Positions 45,840 to 54,606 of a stretch of DNA of 57,103 bases are shown in pieces (the first letter of the stretch is position 1; each line of letters starts with the position of its first letter). A program made the translations under genes and the position numbers. Under the pieces are notes generated by a model, which was given only the letters and a program-made list of their open reading frames with translations, was not told the DNA's origin and searched no databases. The stretch is from Novosphingobium sp. MD-1 (GTDB lineage Bacteria > Pseudomonadota > Alphaproteobacteria > Sphingomonadales > Sphingomonadaceae), in contig NZ_BBXA01000018.1 in assembly GCF_001014975.1 (NCBI RefSeq), forward strand, positions 1 through 57,103, written 5' to 3'.

Positions 45840-47918
45840 ATGCGCCGGATCCATCACCGCACCTGCCATATCTGCGAGGCGAACTGCGGCATCCTGGTCG
45901 AAACGGAAGACCGCGCCGTGCTGTCGATCAAGGGTGATCCGGACAATCCGCTCTCGCGCGGGCATATCTGCCCCAAGGCCACCGCACTGCAGGATCTTCA
46001 GGAAGACCCGGATCGCCTGCGCCGGCCGGTCAAACGCGTGGGCGAAACCTGGCACGAGATCAGCTGGCAACAGGCCTTCGCCGAAATCGGCCAGCGCACG
46101 CGCGCCATCCTGGCCGAAGATCCGGATGCCTCCGCCGTCTATATCGGCAACCCGAACGCGCACAGCTATGGCAACGCGCTCAATGCCGAATACCTGTCCA
46201 AAGCGCTGCACACCCGCAACAAGTTCTCGGCCAGCACCGTGGACCAGATGCCGCATCAGGTGGCGAACCTGCGCCTGTTCGGGCACGCCAGCCTGTTCGG
46301 CATCCCCGATATCGACCGCACGCAGACGCTGATCATCCTGGGCGGCAATCCGATGGCGTCAAACGGCAGCATCTGGACCGTGCCCGATTTCCGCAACCGC
46401 GCGCGCGAACTGCGCCAGCGCGGCGGAACGCTGATCGTGGTCGATCCGCGACGCACCGAAACCGCGCGCGTGGCGGACCGCCATCTGTTCATCCGGCCGG
46501 CAACCGATGCCTTCTTCCTTGTCGCGCTGCTGAAGGCGGTGCTGGCGCGCCGGCCGGCAAGGCCGGTTCAGGACTTCATCACGGGGCTGGCGGACGTGGC
46601 CGCCGCGCTGGAACGGTTCGATGCCGCCGCCTGCGGCGCGGCCTGCGGTGTCGCGGCGGAGGACATCGACGGGTTGGCCGAACGGATGACGCAAGGGCCG
46701 GCAGTGCTCTATGGCCGCATGGGCGTGGCCACGCAGGCCCACGGCACGCTCAACGCCTGGCTGATCGGCCTGATCAACATCGCCGCAGGGCAACTGGACC
46801 GCGAAGGCGGCATCGTGTTCCCCCTGCCCGCGCTCGACACGCTGGCCATCCTGCCCCCCGGCTCGATCGGCAAGCATCGCTCGCGCGTTTCGGGCCACCG
46901 CTCCGTGCTGGGGGAACTGCCGGCCGCCGCGATGGCGGAAGAGATCGAGACGCCCGGGCCGGGGCGGCTGCGCGCATTGTTCGTGGTCGCTGGCAATCCC
47001 GTGCTGTCCACGCCCAACGGCGCCCGTCTGGACAAGGCGCTGAGCGAGCTGGACCTGATGGTGTCGATCGACATGTACCGCAACGCGACCAGCCGGCGCG
47101 CGCACTACATCCTGCCACCCGTCGGCCCGCTCGAACGCGATCACTATGGCCTGTTCCTGCTGCCTATGGCCGTGCGCACCATCGCCGCTTATTCGCCGCC
47201 GACGCTCGCGCCCGAAGACGGCACCTTGCAGGACTGGGAAATCCTGCGCGGGCTGGCCGGCGCGATCACGGGCGAGCCGGTGCAGGCACCCACCCCGCGC
47301 GAGACGCTAGACGCCTTGCTGCGCTCGGGGCCTTACGCCGTCTCGCTGGCCGATGTGGAAGCGGCCCCATCCGGGCTGGATTTCGGTCCGCCCGCGGAAG
47401 GGCGCCTGCCCGAAAGGCTGCGCACACCGCACAAGACCGTGGCCTGCGCCGATCCCGAATGCCTGGAAGCGCTGGCCGCGCTGGAAGTGCCGGAAACGTC
47501 CGCCGGGCACGATGGCGCGCTGCTGCTGATCGGACGCAGACATCTGCGCACCAACAACTCGTGGCTCGCCAACAGCCGCCGCATGACCAAGGGCCCCAAT
47601 CGCTGCACGCTGATGATCCACCCCGACGACGCAACCGCGCGGGGCATTGCGGATGGCGAGACGGCCACGGTGCGTTCCCGCGCCGGGTCGATTGCCCTGC
47701 CGGCGGAAGTGACCGAGGACATCATGCCCGGCACCGTCTCCATCCCGCATGGCTGGGGGCACGGCCTGCCCGGGATCGCCATGCAGACGGCGAAAGCCCA
47801 CGCCGGCGTCAGCGTGAACGACCTGACCGACGAAACCGCGATCGATCCGCTTTCCGGCAACGCGGCGCTATCGGGCGTGCGCGTGGAAGTGAGCGCGTTC
47901 GAGGAGGCAACGGCATAA
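45840..47918 (+). CDS. Molybdopterin-dependent oxidoreductase, DMSO-reductase family
   Basis: 692 aa from ATG 45840, with GGGAGAG upstream; a GTG at 45834 is unlikely because it overlaps that site. The N-terminal 4Fe-4S motif is CHICEANCG with the fourth Cys in GHICPKA. Molybdopterin-binding landmarks are NPNAHSYGNAL, LGGNPMASNGS and, at the C-terminus, NNSWLANSRR, then HGWGHGLPG. There is no Tat signal, so it acts in the cytoplasm. No partner subunit adjoins it, so the electron acceptor and substrate are open. Confidence 0.88.
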   Translation: MRRIHHRTCHICEANCGILVETEDRAVLSIKGDPDNPLSRGHICPKATALQDLQEDPDRLRRPVKRVGETWHEISWQQAFAEIGQRTRAILAEDPDASAVYIGNPNAHSYGNALNAEYLSKALHTRNKFSASTVDQMPHQVANLRLFGHASLFGIPDIDRTQTLIILGGNPMASNGSIWTVPDFRNRARELRQRGGTLIVVDPRRTETARVADRHLFIRPATDAFFLVALLKAVLARRPARPVQDFITGLADVAAALERFDAAACGAACGVAAEDIDGLAERMTQGPAVLYGRMGVATQAHGTLNAWLIGLINIAAGQLDREGGIVFPLPALDTLAILPPGSIGKHRSRVSGHRSVLGELPAAAMAEEIETPGPGRLRALFVVAGNPVLSTPNGARLDKALSELDLMVSIDMYRNATSRRAHYILPPVGPLERDHYGLFLLPMAVRTIAAYSPPTLAPEDGTLQDWEILRGLAGAITGEPVQAPTPRETLDALLRSGPYAVSLADVEAAPSGLDFGPPAEGRLPERLRTPHKTVACADPECLEALAALEVPETSAGHDGALLLIGRRHLRTNNSWLANSRRMTKGPNRCTLMIHPDDATARGIADGETATVRSRAGSIALPAEVTEDIMPGTVSIPHGWGHGLPGIAMQTAKAHAGVSVNDLTDETAIDPLSGNAALSGVRVEVSAFEEATA

Positions 47919-47942
47919 CCCGGAGCCCGCGGCGGCCGCCTG

Positions 47943-48755
47943 TCAGCCTTCGGTGAGAAGCGCCGCCACCGCGCGGGTCACGTCCGGATGGCCAGCGAAG
48001 CCCAGATGCGTGCAGCGCACGGCGATGGCGCGATCGCGTTCGCCGGGCCAGCCGCAGGCCGAGCGTGGCGCCACGATGCCGTCGCGCGGGCTCCACAGCG
48101 CCACGGTGAGCACCGGGGGCTTTTCGGCCAGGTCTTCGCCTACCGGTGGGTGATCGACCGTGTGGCCGGTGACCGCCTGATAGGCGCGCCAGGCGTTATT
48201 GGCGCGCCGGTCGCCCGAAAAGGGCGTGCCCATCGTCACCACCATCGCCACGTTTTCGGGCATGATCTTGGCCACTTCGCGCGCGTAGAGCCCGCCCAGG
48301 CTCCAGCCGACGAGCGTGAGCGGTTCGCGTTCCTTGCGCGCCATGGCATCGACCCGTTCGCACAGGCGCGCGAAACGGTCCTCGTCCGCGCCGAGGTTCC
48401 AGCCCATGCCCCAATCGCTGACGCGGTGCCCGGCGCCTTCCAGCGCACGCGCCAGCCCGCGCATCCGCATGGGGTGCGCGCCGAAGCCCGGCACCAGCAT
48501 GACCGCGCGCGATGTGCCGCGCGGCAGTTCCAGGCCACCGGCGCGGCGCACCTTGCCCGCTTCGCGCCACAGTTCCGCCGGCGAGCCGAGTTCCGCCAGC
48601 AGGCGGCGGACCGACGGCGGCCGCGCGCCTTCGGGCTGCGGCTGGCGCGCCAGCGCGGCCCGGCGCGCCACTTCCGCGCGCCAGGCGGCCAGCCGTTCGC
48701 CCGCCTGGCGAAAGCCGTCCATGCCCTGTCGCGTCAAGTCCGCCATCTGGATCAT
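47943..48755 (-). CDS. Alpha/beta hydrolase, lipase-like
   Basis: 270 aa from ATG 48755, where AGGAAGG sits 4 nt upstream; a GTG at 48770 and an ATG at 48746 are alternatives. The core reads VMLVPGFGAHPMRMRGLARAL, then the nucleophile elbow GWSLGG, and the late Asp/His in SPRDGIV and CTHLGFAGHPDV. The N-terminal 70 residues are helical and charged, with no signal peptide, so it is cytoplasmic. The substrate is unknown; the PGFG start is like that of triacylglycerol-lipase-type enzymes. Confidence 0.8.
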   Translation of the reverse strand: MIQMADLTRQGMDGFRQAGERLAAWRAEVARRAALARQPQPEGARPPSVRRLLAELGSPAELWREAGKVRRAGGLELPRGTSRAVMLVPGFGAHPMRMRGLARALEGAGHRVSDWGMGWNLGADEDRFARLCERVDAMARKEREPLTLVGWSLGGLYAREVAKIMPENVAMVVTMGTPFSGDRRANNAWRAYQAVTGHTVDHPPVGEDLAEKPPVLTVALWSPRDGIVAPRSACGWPGERDRAIAVRCTHLGFAGHPDVTRAVAALLTEG

Positions 48756-48883
48756 CGCGCCTTCCTGCACTCACCGGGATCAACCTCCGATGAACGCACG
48801 GCAATCGCAATTGTTTCAGTTTCGCGTCAATCGCTGCGCGCCGCCGTCAATTTTCCGTCAGCTGCGCCTACCTGGCAGAAACG

Positions 48884-49453
48884 TTACTTGGCAGGGGGCT
48901 GAGGCGTCACATCTTCCGCACCGGTGCATTCGCCCGCGCGCTTCGACTTCATCGACATGGCCATGGCCATCGCCTTGCCGTTCGGCCCCTTGCCATCCAT
49001 GTTCATCGTCGCGTCGTAGCTTTCGGGCGTATAGGTGCCGCCCATCGTCACCACCTGTTCGCCGCTCGCGGTCTTGCAGGTCATCTTGGCGTCGAGCTTG
49101 CCGCCCGCCATCGTGAACGAATCATACTTGCAGCCATCGCCCACCTGGCCGAAAAATTCACTGTTGGGCTTTTCCACCTGCTCCTTGGTGAGGCAGCTCG
49201 ACATCGTCCGCGCCTGCCCCATGGCCTGCTGCATCGCCGCCTTGGCTTCCGGCGAAATCCCGTCGATTTCCATCTTCTCGATCTTCACCGTGGTTTCCCA
49301 GCGGCCCGGGGTGAAGCGGATATCCGATGCCGCCACCTTCTTGGCTACTTCCGCCACGCTCTCGTTCTTCGCCTCGACCTTCTTCTCGTCGCTGCACGCC
49401 GCCAGCGAAATGCACATACCGGCGACCAGCGCGGGCAACAGGATTCGACGCAT
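48884..49453 (-). CDS. DUF3617 lipoprotein
   Basis: 189 aa from ATG 49453, with GAGGGGA 7 nt upstream (the ATG at 49459 is too close to it). Lipobox LAAC, then an acidic linker. The DUF3617 core begins FTPGRWETTVKIEKMEIDGI and ends with a cysteine-bearing tail (KRAGECTGAED). Six-strand style with paired Cys (SSCLTKEQ, GCKYDSF, MTCKTASG). Function unknown; the family is abundant in Sphingomonadales. Confidence 0.85.
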   Translation of the reverse strand: MRRILLPALVAGMCISLAACSDEKKVEAKNESVAEVAKKVAASDIRFTPGRWETTVKIEKMEIDGISPEAKAAMQQAMGQARTMSSCLTKEQVEKPNSEFFGQVGDGCKYDSFTMAGGKLDAKMTCKTASGEQVVTMGGTYTPESYDATMNMDGKGPNGKAMAMAMSMKSKRAGECTGAEDVTPQPPAK

Positions 49454-49597
49454 GAACATTCCCCTCGGAACAACCGGGCCTCCGCAGCGGGAGGCGCCAT
49501 GACCACGGGTACGCTATAACCCGGTTGTGTTGCGCGCCAATGATGCAAATCACCCAAAATGCCCGATAGCCGCGCGCGACGGCCGGCACCGGTTGCG

Positions 49598-49612
49598 GAA
49601 CGCAGCATGAAC
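49598..49612 (+). promoter_or_regulatory. LexA-type SOS box before uvrB
   Basis: GAAC-GCAGCAT-GAAC, an exact match to the alphaproteobacterial SOS box (GAAC-N7-GAAC, the same site as GTTC-N7-GTTC read on the other strand). It lies 17 bp before the uvrB ATG. Repression by LexA and induction by DNA damage is expected from knowledge of uvrB in the group. Confidence 0.75.
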
Positions 49613-49628
49613 AGCCATATCTGCCTGC

Positions 49629-51818
49629 ATGGCTGAACTCGTGATCCGCAGGGGGCTGGAAGAGCCCGACACATCCGGCACCTTCGTGCCGCACAAGCCG
49701 CAACGGCCGGACAAGGTCGAAGGCGGCAAGCCGTTCCGGATCGTGTCCGAATACAGCCCCGCGGGCGACCAGCCCGGCGCCATCGCCGATCTGGTGGCCA
49801 CCGCGCGGGAGGGCGAGAAGACGCAGGTCCTGCTAGGCGTCACTGGTTCGGGCAAGACCTTCACCATGGCCAAGGTGATCGAGGAACTGCAGCGCCCGGC
49901 GCTGATCCTGGCGCCCAACAAGATCCTTGCCGCGCAGCTCTATGGCGAATTCAAGAGCTTCTTCCCCGAAAACGCGGTGGAATACTTCGTCTCGTACTAC
50001 GACTATTACCAGCCCGAAGCCTACGTTCCCCGGTCGGACACCTATATCGAGAAGGAAAGCTCGACCAACGAGGCGATCGACCGGATGCGCCATTCGGCCA
50101 CGCGCGCGCTGCTGGAACGCGATGACGTCATCATCGTCGCCTCGGTTTCCTGCATCTATGGCATCGGCTCGGTCGAAACCTATTCGGCGATGATCTTCGA
50201 CCTCAAGGTGGGGACGAGCGTCGATCAGGGCGAGATCATCCGCAAGCTGGTGGCGCTGCAATACAAGCGCAACGATGCCGCGTTTCAGCGCGGCACGTTC
50301 CGCGTGCGCGGCGACAACCTGGAAATCTTCCCGTCGCACTACGATGACACCGCCTGGCGCATCAGCTTCTTCGGCGACGAGATCGAAAGCATCGTCGAGT
50401 TCGACCCGCTGACCGGCAAGGCCGGGACCAAGCTGGGCAACGTGCGCGTCTATGCCAATTCACACTATGTGACGCCGGGGCCGACGATGAAGCAGGCGGC
50501 CGAGGCGATCCGCTTCGAGCTGTCCGAACGGCTGAAGGAACTGACCGAGGAAGGCCGCCTGCTGGAAGCGCAGCGGCTCGAACAGCGCACCAACTTCGAC
50601 CTCGAGATGATCGCGGCGACGGGATCGTGCGCGGGGATCGAGAACTACAGCCGCTTCCTGACCGGCCGCCTGCCGGGTGAACCGCCGCCGACGCTGTTCG
50701 AATACCTGCCCGACAACTGTCTGCTGTTCATCGACGAAAGCCACCAGACGGTGCCGCAGGTGGGCGCGATGGCGCGCGGCGACCACCGCCGCAAGCTGAC
50801 GCTGGCCGAATACGGCTTCCGCCTGCCCAGCTGCATCGACAACCGCCCGCTGCGCTTCAACGAATGGGACGCGATGCGGCCGCAGACCATCGCCGTTTCA
50901 GCAACGCCCGGATCGTGGGAGATGGAGCAGGCGGGCGGCGTCTTCGCCGAACAGGTGATCCGCCCCACCGGCCTGATCGACCCGCCGGTGCTGATCCGCC
51001 CGGTCGAAGACCAGGTGCAGGACTGCATCAACGAATGCCGCGAGACGGCGGCGAAGGGCTATCGCACTCTCGTGACCACGCTGACCAAGCGCATGGCCGA
51101 GGACCTGACCGAGTTCATGCACGAGGCGGGGCTGAAAGTCCGCTACATGCATTCGGACGTGGAGACGCTGGAACGCATTGAACTGATCCGCGACTTGCGC
51201 CTGGGCGTCTATGACGTGCTGGTGGGCATCAACCTGCTGCGCGAGGGGCTGGACATTCCCGAATGCGGCCTCGTCTGCATTCTCGATGCCGACAAGGAAG
51301 GCTTCCTGCGCAGCGAAACCTCGCTGATCCAGACGATCGGCCGCGCCGCGCGCAACGTGGACGGGCGCGTGATCCTCTATGCCGACCGCATGACCGGCAG
51401 CATGGAGCGCGCCATCGCCGAAACCGACCGCCGCCGGGCGAAGCAGCACGAATACAACCAGCTGCACGGCATCACCCCCGCCACGATCAAGCGCAACATC
51501 CACGATATCGTGGCCGATACCGCGAGCCGCGACGGCGTGCTGGTGGAAGTGGACGCGGAAGGCGCCAACAACCTCGTCGGCCACAACCTGCGCGCCTATA
51601 TCGAGGAACTCGAAAAGAAGATGCGCGCCGCCGCCGCCGACCTGGAGTTCGAGGAAGCCGGCCGCCTGCGCGACGAGATCCGCAAGCTGGAAGCGACCGA
51701 GCTTGGTCTGCCGGAGGACGAACGGAAAGCGCCACTGGTGGGCCGCAGCAACGAGGGCAAGCCGGGGACGCGCAAGACGCGGTTCGGGAAGAGCCAGAAG
51801 ACGAAGTGGGGGCGGTAG
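49629..51818 (+). CDS. uvrB: Excinuclease ABC subunit B
   Basis: Nucleotide-excision repair helicase-like protein that loads at damage from UvrA and recruits UvrC. 729 aa. Walker A is GVTGSGKT (70-77), the DNA-threading beta-hairpin is [12 protein letters not shown], the DEAD-like box is FIDESHQTV and motif VI is [14 protein letters not shown]. The C-terminal UVR helices ([17 protein letters not shown]) recruit UvrC. An SOS box precedes it and a basic tail ends the protein. Confidence 0.98.
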   Translation: MAELVIRRGLEEPDTSGTFVPHKPQRPDKVEGGKPFRIVSEYSPAGDQPGAIADLVATAREGEKTQVLLGVTGSGKTFTMAKVIEELQRPALILAPNKILAAQLYGEFKSFFPENAVEYFVSYYDYYQPEAYVPRSDTYIEKESSTNEAIDRMRHSATRALLERDDVIIVASVSCIYGIGSVETYSAMIFDLKVGTSVDQGEIIRKLVALQYKRNDAAFQRGTFRVRGDNLEIFPSHYDDTAWRISFFGDEIESIVEFDPLTGKAGTKLGNVRVYANSHYVTPGPTMKQAAEAIRFELSERLKELTEEGRLLEAQRLEQRTNFDLEMIAATGSCAGIENYSRFLTGRLPGEPPPTLFEYLPDNCLLFIDESHQTVPQVGAMARGDHRRKLTLAEYGFRLPSCIDNRPLRFNEWDAMRPQTIAVSATPGSWEMEQAGGVFAEQVIRPTGLIDPPVLIRPVEDQVQDCINECRETAAKGYRTLVTTLTKRMAEDLTEFMHEAGLKVRYMHSDVETLERIELIRDLRLGVYDVLVGINLLREGLDIPECGLVCILDADKEGFLRSETSLIQTIGRAARNVDGRVILYADRMTGSMERAIAETDRRRAKQHEYNQLHGITPATIKRNIHDIVADTASRDGVLVEVDAEGANNLVGHNLRAYIEELEKKMRAAAADLEFEEAGRLRDEIRKLEATELGLPEDERKAPLVGRSNEGKPGTRKTRFGKSQKTKWGR

Positions 51819-51893
51819 GGGGCCATTCAAAGCGCCTTGTTCTGAAGTTGCCGATCCCCTGAAATGCTTCGAACGGAAACGTATCGAGGCAAC

Positions 51894-52262
51894 ATGTCGC
51901 AAAAGCCGATTGATAAAATCGAAAGCGTCCTCCATAAAGGACAAGCCTTCCAGCTGTCGGAAACGCCCGACTTCTCGGGATGGATTGGCTCCTTGCGGGA
52001 CCGGCGGGCGCGAGCGAGGATCGTGGTTCGCCTTGAACGCCTGGCCGATGGGAATCTTGGTGACTGCAAGTCCGTCAAAGGCGGCGTTCACGAACTTCGC
52101 ATCGACTACGGGCCGGGCTACCGGGTGTATTTCTTCCAGCGGGGTAAGGAGCTTGTCATTCTCCTCTGCGGAGGCGACAAGCGCACGCAGAAGGCCGACA
52201 TTGCTTCCGCAAAGCGGCTGAAGGAAGAAATCGAGCGCAGCGATGGAACTTCGTCCATTTGA
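51894..52262 (+). CDS. HigB/RelE-type toxin
   Basis: 122 aa from ATG 51894 (GAGG 4 nt upstream); the ATG at 51864 is an alternative. It has the ParE/RelE fold of the type called addiction module killer protein: TPDFSGWIGSLRDRRARARI, then VHELRIDYGPGYRVYFFQRG, then ILLCGGDKRTQKADI. RelE-type toxins cut mRNA on the ribosome. Toxin first, antitoxin second, with a 20-bp overlap, is the HigBA order. Base composition is a little lower in GC than neighbours, suggesting transfer. Confidence 0.88.
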   Translation: MSQKPIDKIESVLHKGQAFQLSETPDFSGWIGSLRDRRARARIVVRLERLADGNLGDCKSVKGGVHELRIDYGPGYRVYFFQRGKELVILLCGGDKRTQKADIASAKRLKEEIERSDGTSSI

Positions 52263-52527
52263 TCCGGCCACTTATCTGGAAACCGAGGAGGACATCCTCT
52301 TCTATCTCGAAGCCGCGATGGAAGGAAACGACCCCAAGCATATCGCCGCCGCTTTGGGAAACGTTGCCCGATCGAAGGGCATGAGCGAAATCGCGCGCAA
52401 GAGCGGGTTGGGCCGGCAAGCGCTTTACACCGCCTTGTCCGAAGACGGCAATCCGACGCTGGCAACTCTGGTCGCGGTACTTCATGCGCTCGGGCTGGAA
52501 CTCACCGTGCAGAAGCGCGCCGCCTGA
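52243..52527 (+). CDS. HigA-type HTH antitoxin
   Basis: 94 aa, overlapping the toxin gene. N-terminal arm MELRPFDPATYLETEEDILFYLEAA, then a lambda-type HTH (about 45-75: MSEIARKSGLGRQALYTALS, NPTLATLVAVLHALG). It should bind and neutralise the toxin and repress the pair's own promoter. The length and order match the known toxin/antidote family partner. Confidence 0.9.
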   Translation: MELRPFDPATYLETEEDILFYLEAAMEGNDPKHIAAALGNVARSKGMSEIARKSGLGRQALYTALSEDGNPTLATLVAVLHALGLELTVQKRAA

Positions 52528-52548
52528 TCGTCTAGCACCAACGCAACC

Positions 52549-53157
52549 ATGCTCACCCGTCCGCTGCTGTTCGGCGCCGCTCTCGCCCTGTCGCTTGCCG
52601 CCTGTTCCAAACCGGCGCCACAGCCCGCTGACGGAGGCGGGCCGCTGGGGGCGGTGCGTTTTTCCATTCCCGCCAACGAGCCGATGCCGGGACCACCCGC
52701 ACCCGATGCCAAAGCGGGGTGGAGCGCCCATGCCGGCGGGGAGGCGGCGCGCTATGGTTTTCCGGGGCAGCCGCCGCTGCTGATGCTGGCCTGCCATGGC
52801 GGGCAATTGATCGTCACCCGCCCGGTGCCCGCCGAGATCGGCGCGCAGGCGCTGTTCGCGCTGATCGGCGGAGGGCAGATCCTGCGCCTGCCGGTCGATG
52901 CCACCAATCTGCCCGGCGAGCGCGGCTACATCTGGCAGGGCACGATCGCGGCCGACGATCCGCGCGCCGCCGTGTTTACCGGCAGCGGCTTCGACGGCAC
53001 CCTTCCGGGCGCGGGCAAGATCACCGTAGCGGGCAGCGATGTCGCGCGCGAAGTGGTGCGCCGCTGCCGGAGCCGGGCCGCCGACGAGGACCCATCGCCC
53101 CTGCCCCTGCCATCGGCGCCGCCCCCGCCGAAGCCGGCCGAACACGCGGCGACCTGA
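52549..53157 (+). CDS. Hypothetical lipoprotein
   Basis: 202 aa with signal peptide and lipobox LAAC at about 17-20. I do not recognise a family. The mature part begins Pro-rich, then has a compact domain with a single internal Cys (MLACHGGQLIV) and ends in a long Pro-rich tail (SPLPLPSAPPPPKPAE). Starts 22 bp after the antitoxin gene, but its GC-rich codon use is of the host, so it is not part of the toxin pair. Confidence 0.65.
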   Translation: MLTRPLLFGAALALSLAACSKPAPQPADGGGPLGAVRFSIPANEPMPGPPAPDAKAGWSAHAGGEAARYGFPGQPPLLMLACHGGQLIVTRPVPAEIGAQALFALIGGGQILRLPVDATNLPGERGYIWQGTIAADDPRAAVFTGSGFDGTLPGAGKITVAGSDVAREVVRRCRSRAADEDPSPLPLPSAPPPPKPAEHAAT

Positions 53158-53178
53158 GGACGCCGGCAGCCGTTGCGG

Positions 53179-54516
53179 TCAGCGCCAGCTGTGCAGCCAG
53201 GTATAGGCGGTATAGGCGTTCTTCGCCGGTAACCGGCCCGCCGACAGGATCGGGTAGAACCCGATGAACAGGCCCACCGCCAGCAGCAGCGCGATCCGGC
53301 CGGGCCAGTGCACGCCCAGATCCCACCAGTCGGCCAGCACCACCGCCAGCGCGGCGGTGAGGAACAGGCTGGCCAGCATGTAGTGGTAGTAGAACTGCAC
53401 CGGCTTGCCGTTCACCGCCCAGAACACCAGGCTGAGGAAATAGAGCGCGAACAGCCCTGCGCGCAGGCGGTTGCCGCGCAGGCCGTCCCACAGGCAGAAC
53501 AGCAGCGCGGGCAACCCGGCGAGCATCGTGAACGGATTGCCGAGCATCAGCACGCCGCGCTGCGCACCATCGACCTTTTCATAAAGGAACCAGATCGGCC
53601 GCAGGTTGAACATCCACTGCCACCACCGGCTCATGTAGGTGTGCGGCTTCACCACGCTGTCCTGCAATTGCAGCATGTATTTCTGCCAGGGCAGCAGCCC
53701 GTGCAGCGTCATCGGCTGGACCTTGTAGAAAAAGGCCGGCGCGAACGTGGCGAGGTAGGTCAGGATCGGCAGCAGGCCCAGCCACAGCCCGGCTTCAAGC
53801 AGCGAGACGCCCGGCACCGGCGCGGCATCGTGCGCAATCAGGAAGTGCCCGCGCCGGCCGGCCAGCGCGCGCCAGCGGTCCCACGCGAACAGCAGGCCCG
53901 GCGCGGCGAGCAGCGGCGCGCCGTTCCACTTGGCGCCGAGCGAAAGGCCCAGGAACACGCCCGTCATCGCCAGATGCAGCCGCGCGCGTCCGGGCCGGCC
54001 CTCCCCGCCCCTGCGCCAGGCCAACGCCCATTGCCAGAACGCCAGCGCCATCGCGCCGCCCATCGCCATGTCCAGCATGGCGATGCGGGCGATCACGAAC
54101 CAGATGAAGTTGGTGGCCATCAGCACGCCGAGTACCAGCGTCGCGCGGCGCGAGAGCGTGGCCCACCACATCGCGCGCATGGCCGCGAACAGGCCCAGCG
54201 TGCCCACGATCGCCGAGGGCAGACGCCAGCCAAACGGCGTATCGCCCACCAGCTTCATCGACAGCGCGATCAGTTCCTTGCCCACCAGCGGGTGTTCGGG
54301 ATTGAGCCGGCTGGACAGTTCGATCAGCCGGCGCGCGGCGGGCAGATAATGGATTTCATCGAACATCGGCTTCGACGGGATGCCGAGCCGGTGCAGCACC
54401 ACCACCCAGAACACGAACGCCAGCAGCACGCACCAGCCCAGCGGATCGCGGTCCCGGCCGGAACGGTAGGCACGATCGAAAGCGGGGGCGTTGTGGAGAA
54501 GCGAGGCCATGCCCAT
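53179..54516 (-). CDS. GT39 protein O-mannosyltransferase-like membrane enzyme
   Basis: 445 aa with about ten helices. The first loop carries MFDEIHYLPAARRLI with the Asp-Glu pair used by GT-C mannosyltransferases, then NPEHPLVGKELIAL, the HPPLGK-like motif of the dolichyl-phosphate-mannose family. Bacterial members use polyprenyl-phosphate sugar to glycosylate exported proteins. ATG 54516 or 54510; neither has a clear ribosome-binding site. Divergent from metZ. Confidence 0.87.
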   Translation of the reverse strand: MGMASLLHNAPAFDRAYRSGRDRDPLGWCVLLAFVFWVVVLHRLGIPSKPMFDEIHYLPAARRLIELSSRLNPEHPLVGKELIALSMKLVGDTPFGWRLPSAIVGTLGLFAAMRAMWWATLSRRATLVLGVLMATNFIWFVIARIAMLDMAMGGAMALAFWQWALAWRRGGEGRPGRARLHLAMTGVFLGLSLGAKWNGAPLLAAPGLLFAWDRWRALAGRRGHFLIAHDAAPVPGVSLLEAGLWLGLLPILTYLATFAPAFFYKVQPMTLHGLLPWQKYMLQLQDSVVKPHTYMSRWWQWMFNLRPIWFLYEKVDGAQRGVLMLGNPFTMLAGLPALLFCLWDGLRGNRLRAGLFALYFLSLVFWAVNGKPVQFYYHYMLASLFLTAALAVVLADWWDLGVHWPGRIALLLAVGLFIGFYPILSAGRLPAKNAYTAYTWLHSWR

Positions 54517-54555
54517 CGCCAGATAGGCCGATGCGCGGAACCACGCAATGGGAGG

Positions 54556-54598
54556 TGACGGGGCACGCCTTGCACCGTCAACGCGCGCGGCGTAAGGC
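54556..54598 (+). promoter_or_regulatory. Candidate H-type pseudoknot (riboswitch-like) before metZ
   Basis: P1: TGACGG (54556-54561) pairs with CCGTCA (54575-54580). P2: the P1 loop segment GCCTTGC (54567-54573) pairs with GTAAGGC (54592-54598), six Watson-Crick pairs and one G-U. The 3' strand of P2 contains AAGG, the only Shine-Dalgarno-like sequence before the metZ ATG (54607), so folding would hide it. This is the general plan of SAM-II, SAM-V and SAM/SAH switches, yet the sequence does not match a consensus that I can recall. Confidence 0.45.
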
Positions 54599-54606
54599 CC
54601 TGCGCC

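Noticed and set aside
54556..54598. Direct assignment of the metZ leader to the SAM-II class
   Set aside because: The fold is similar, but I cannot match conserved unpaired bases from memory, so I report it as an unassigned pseudoknot.
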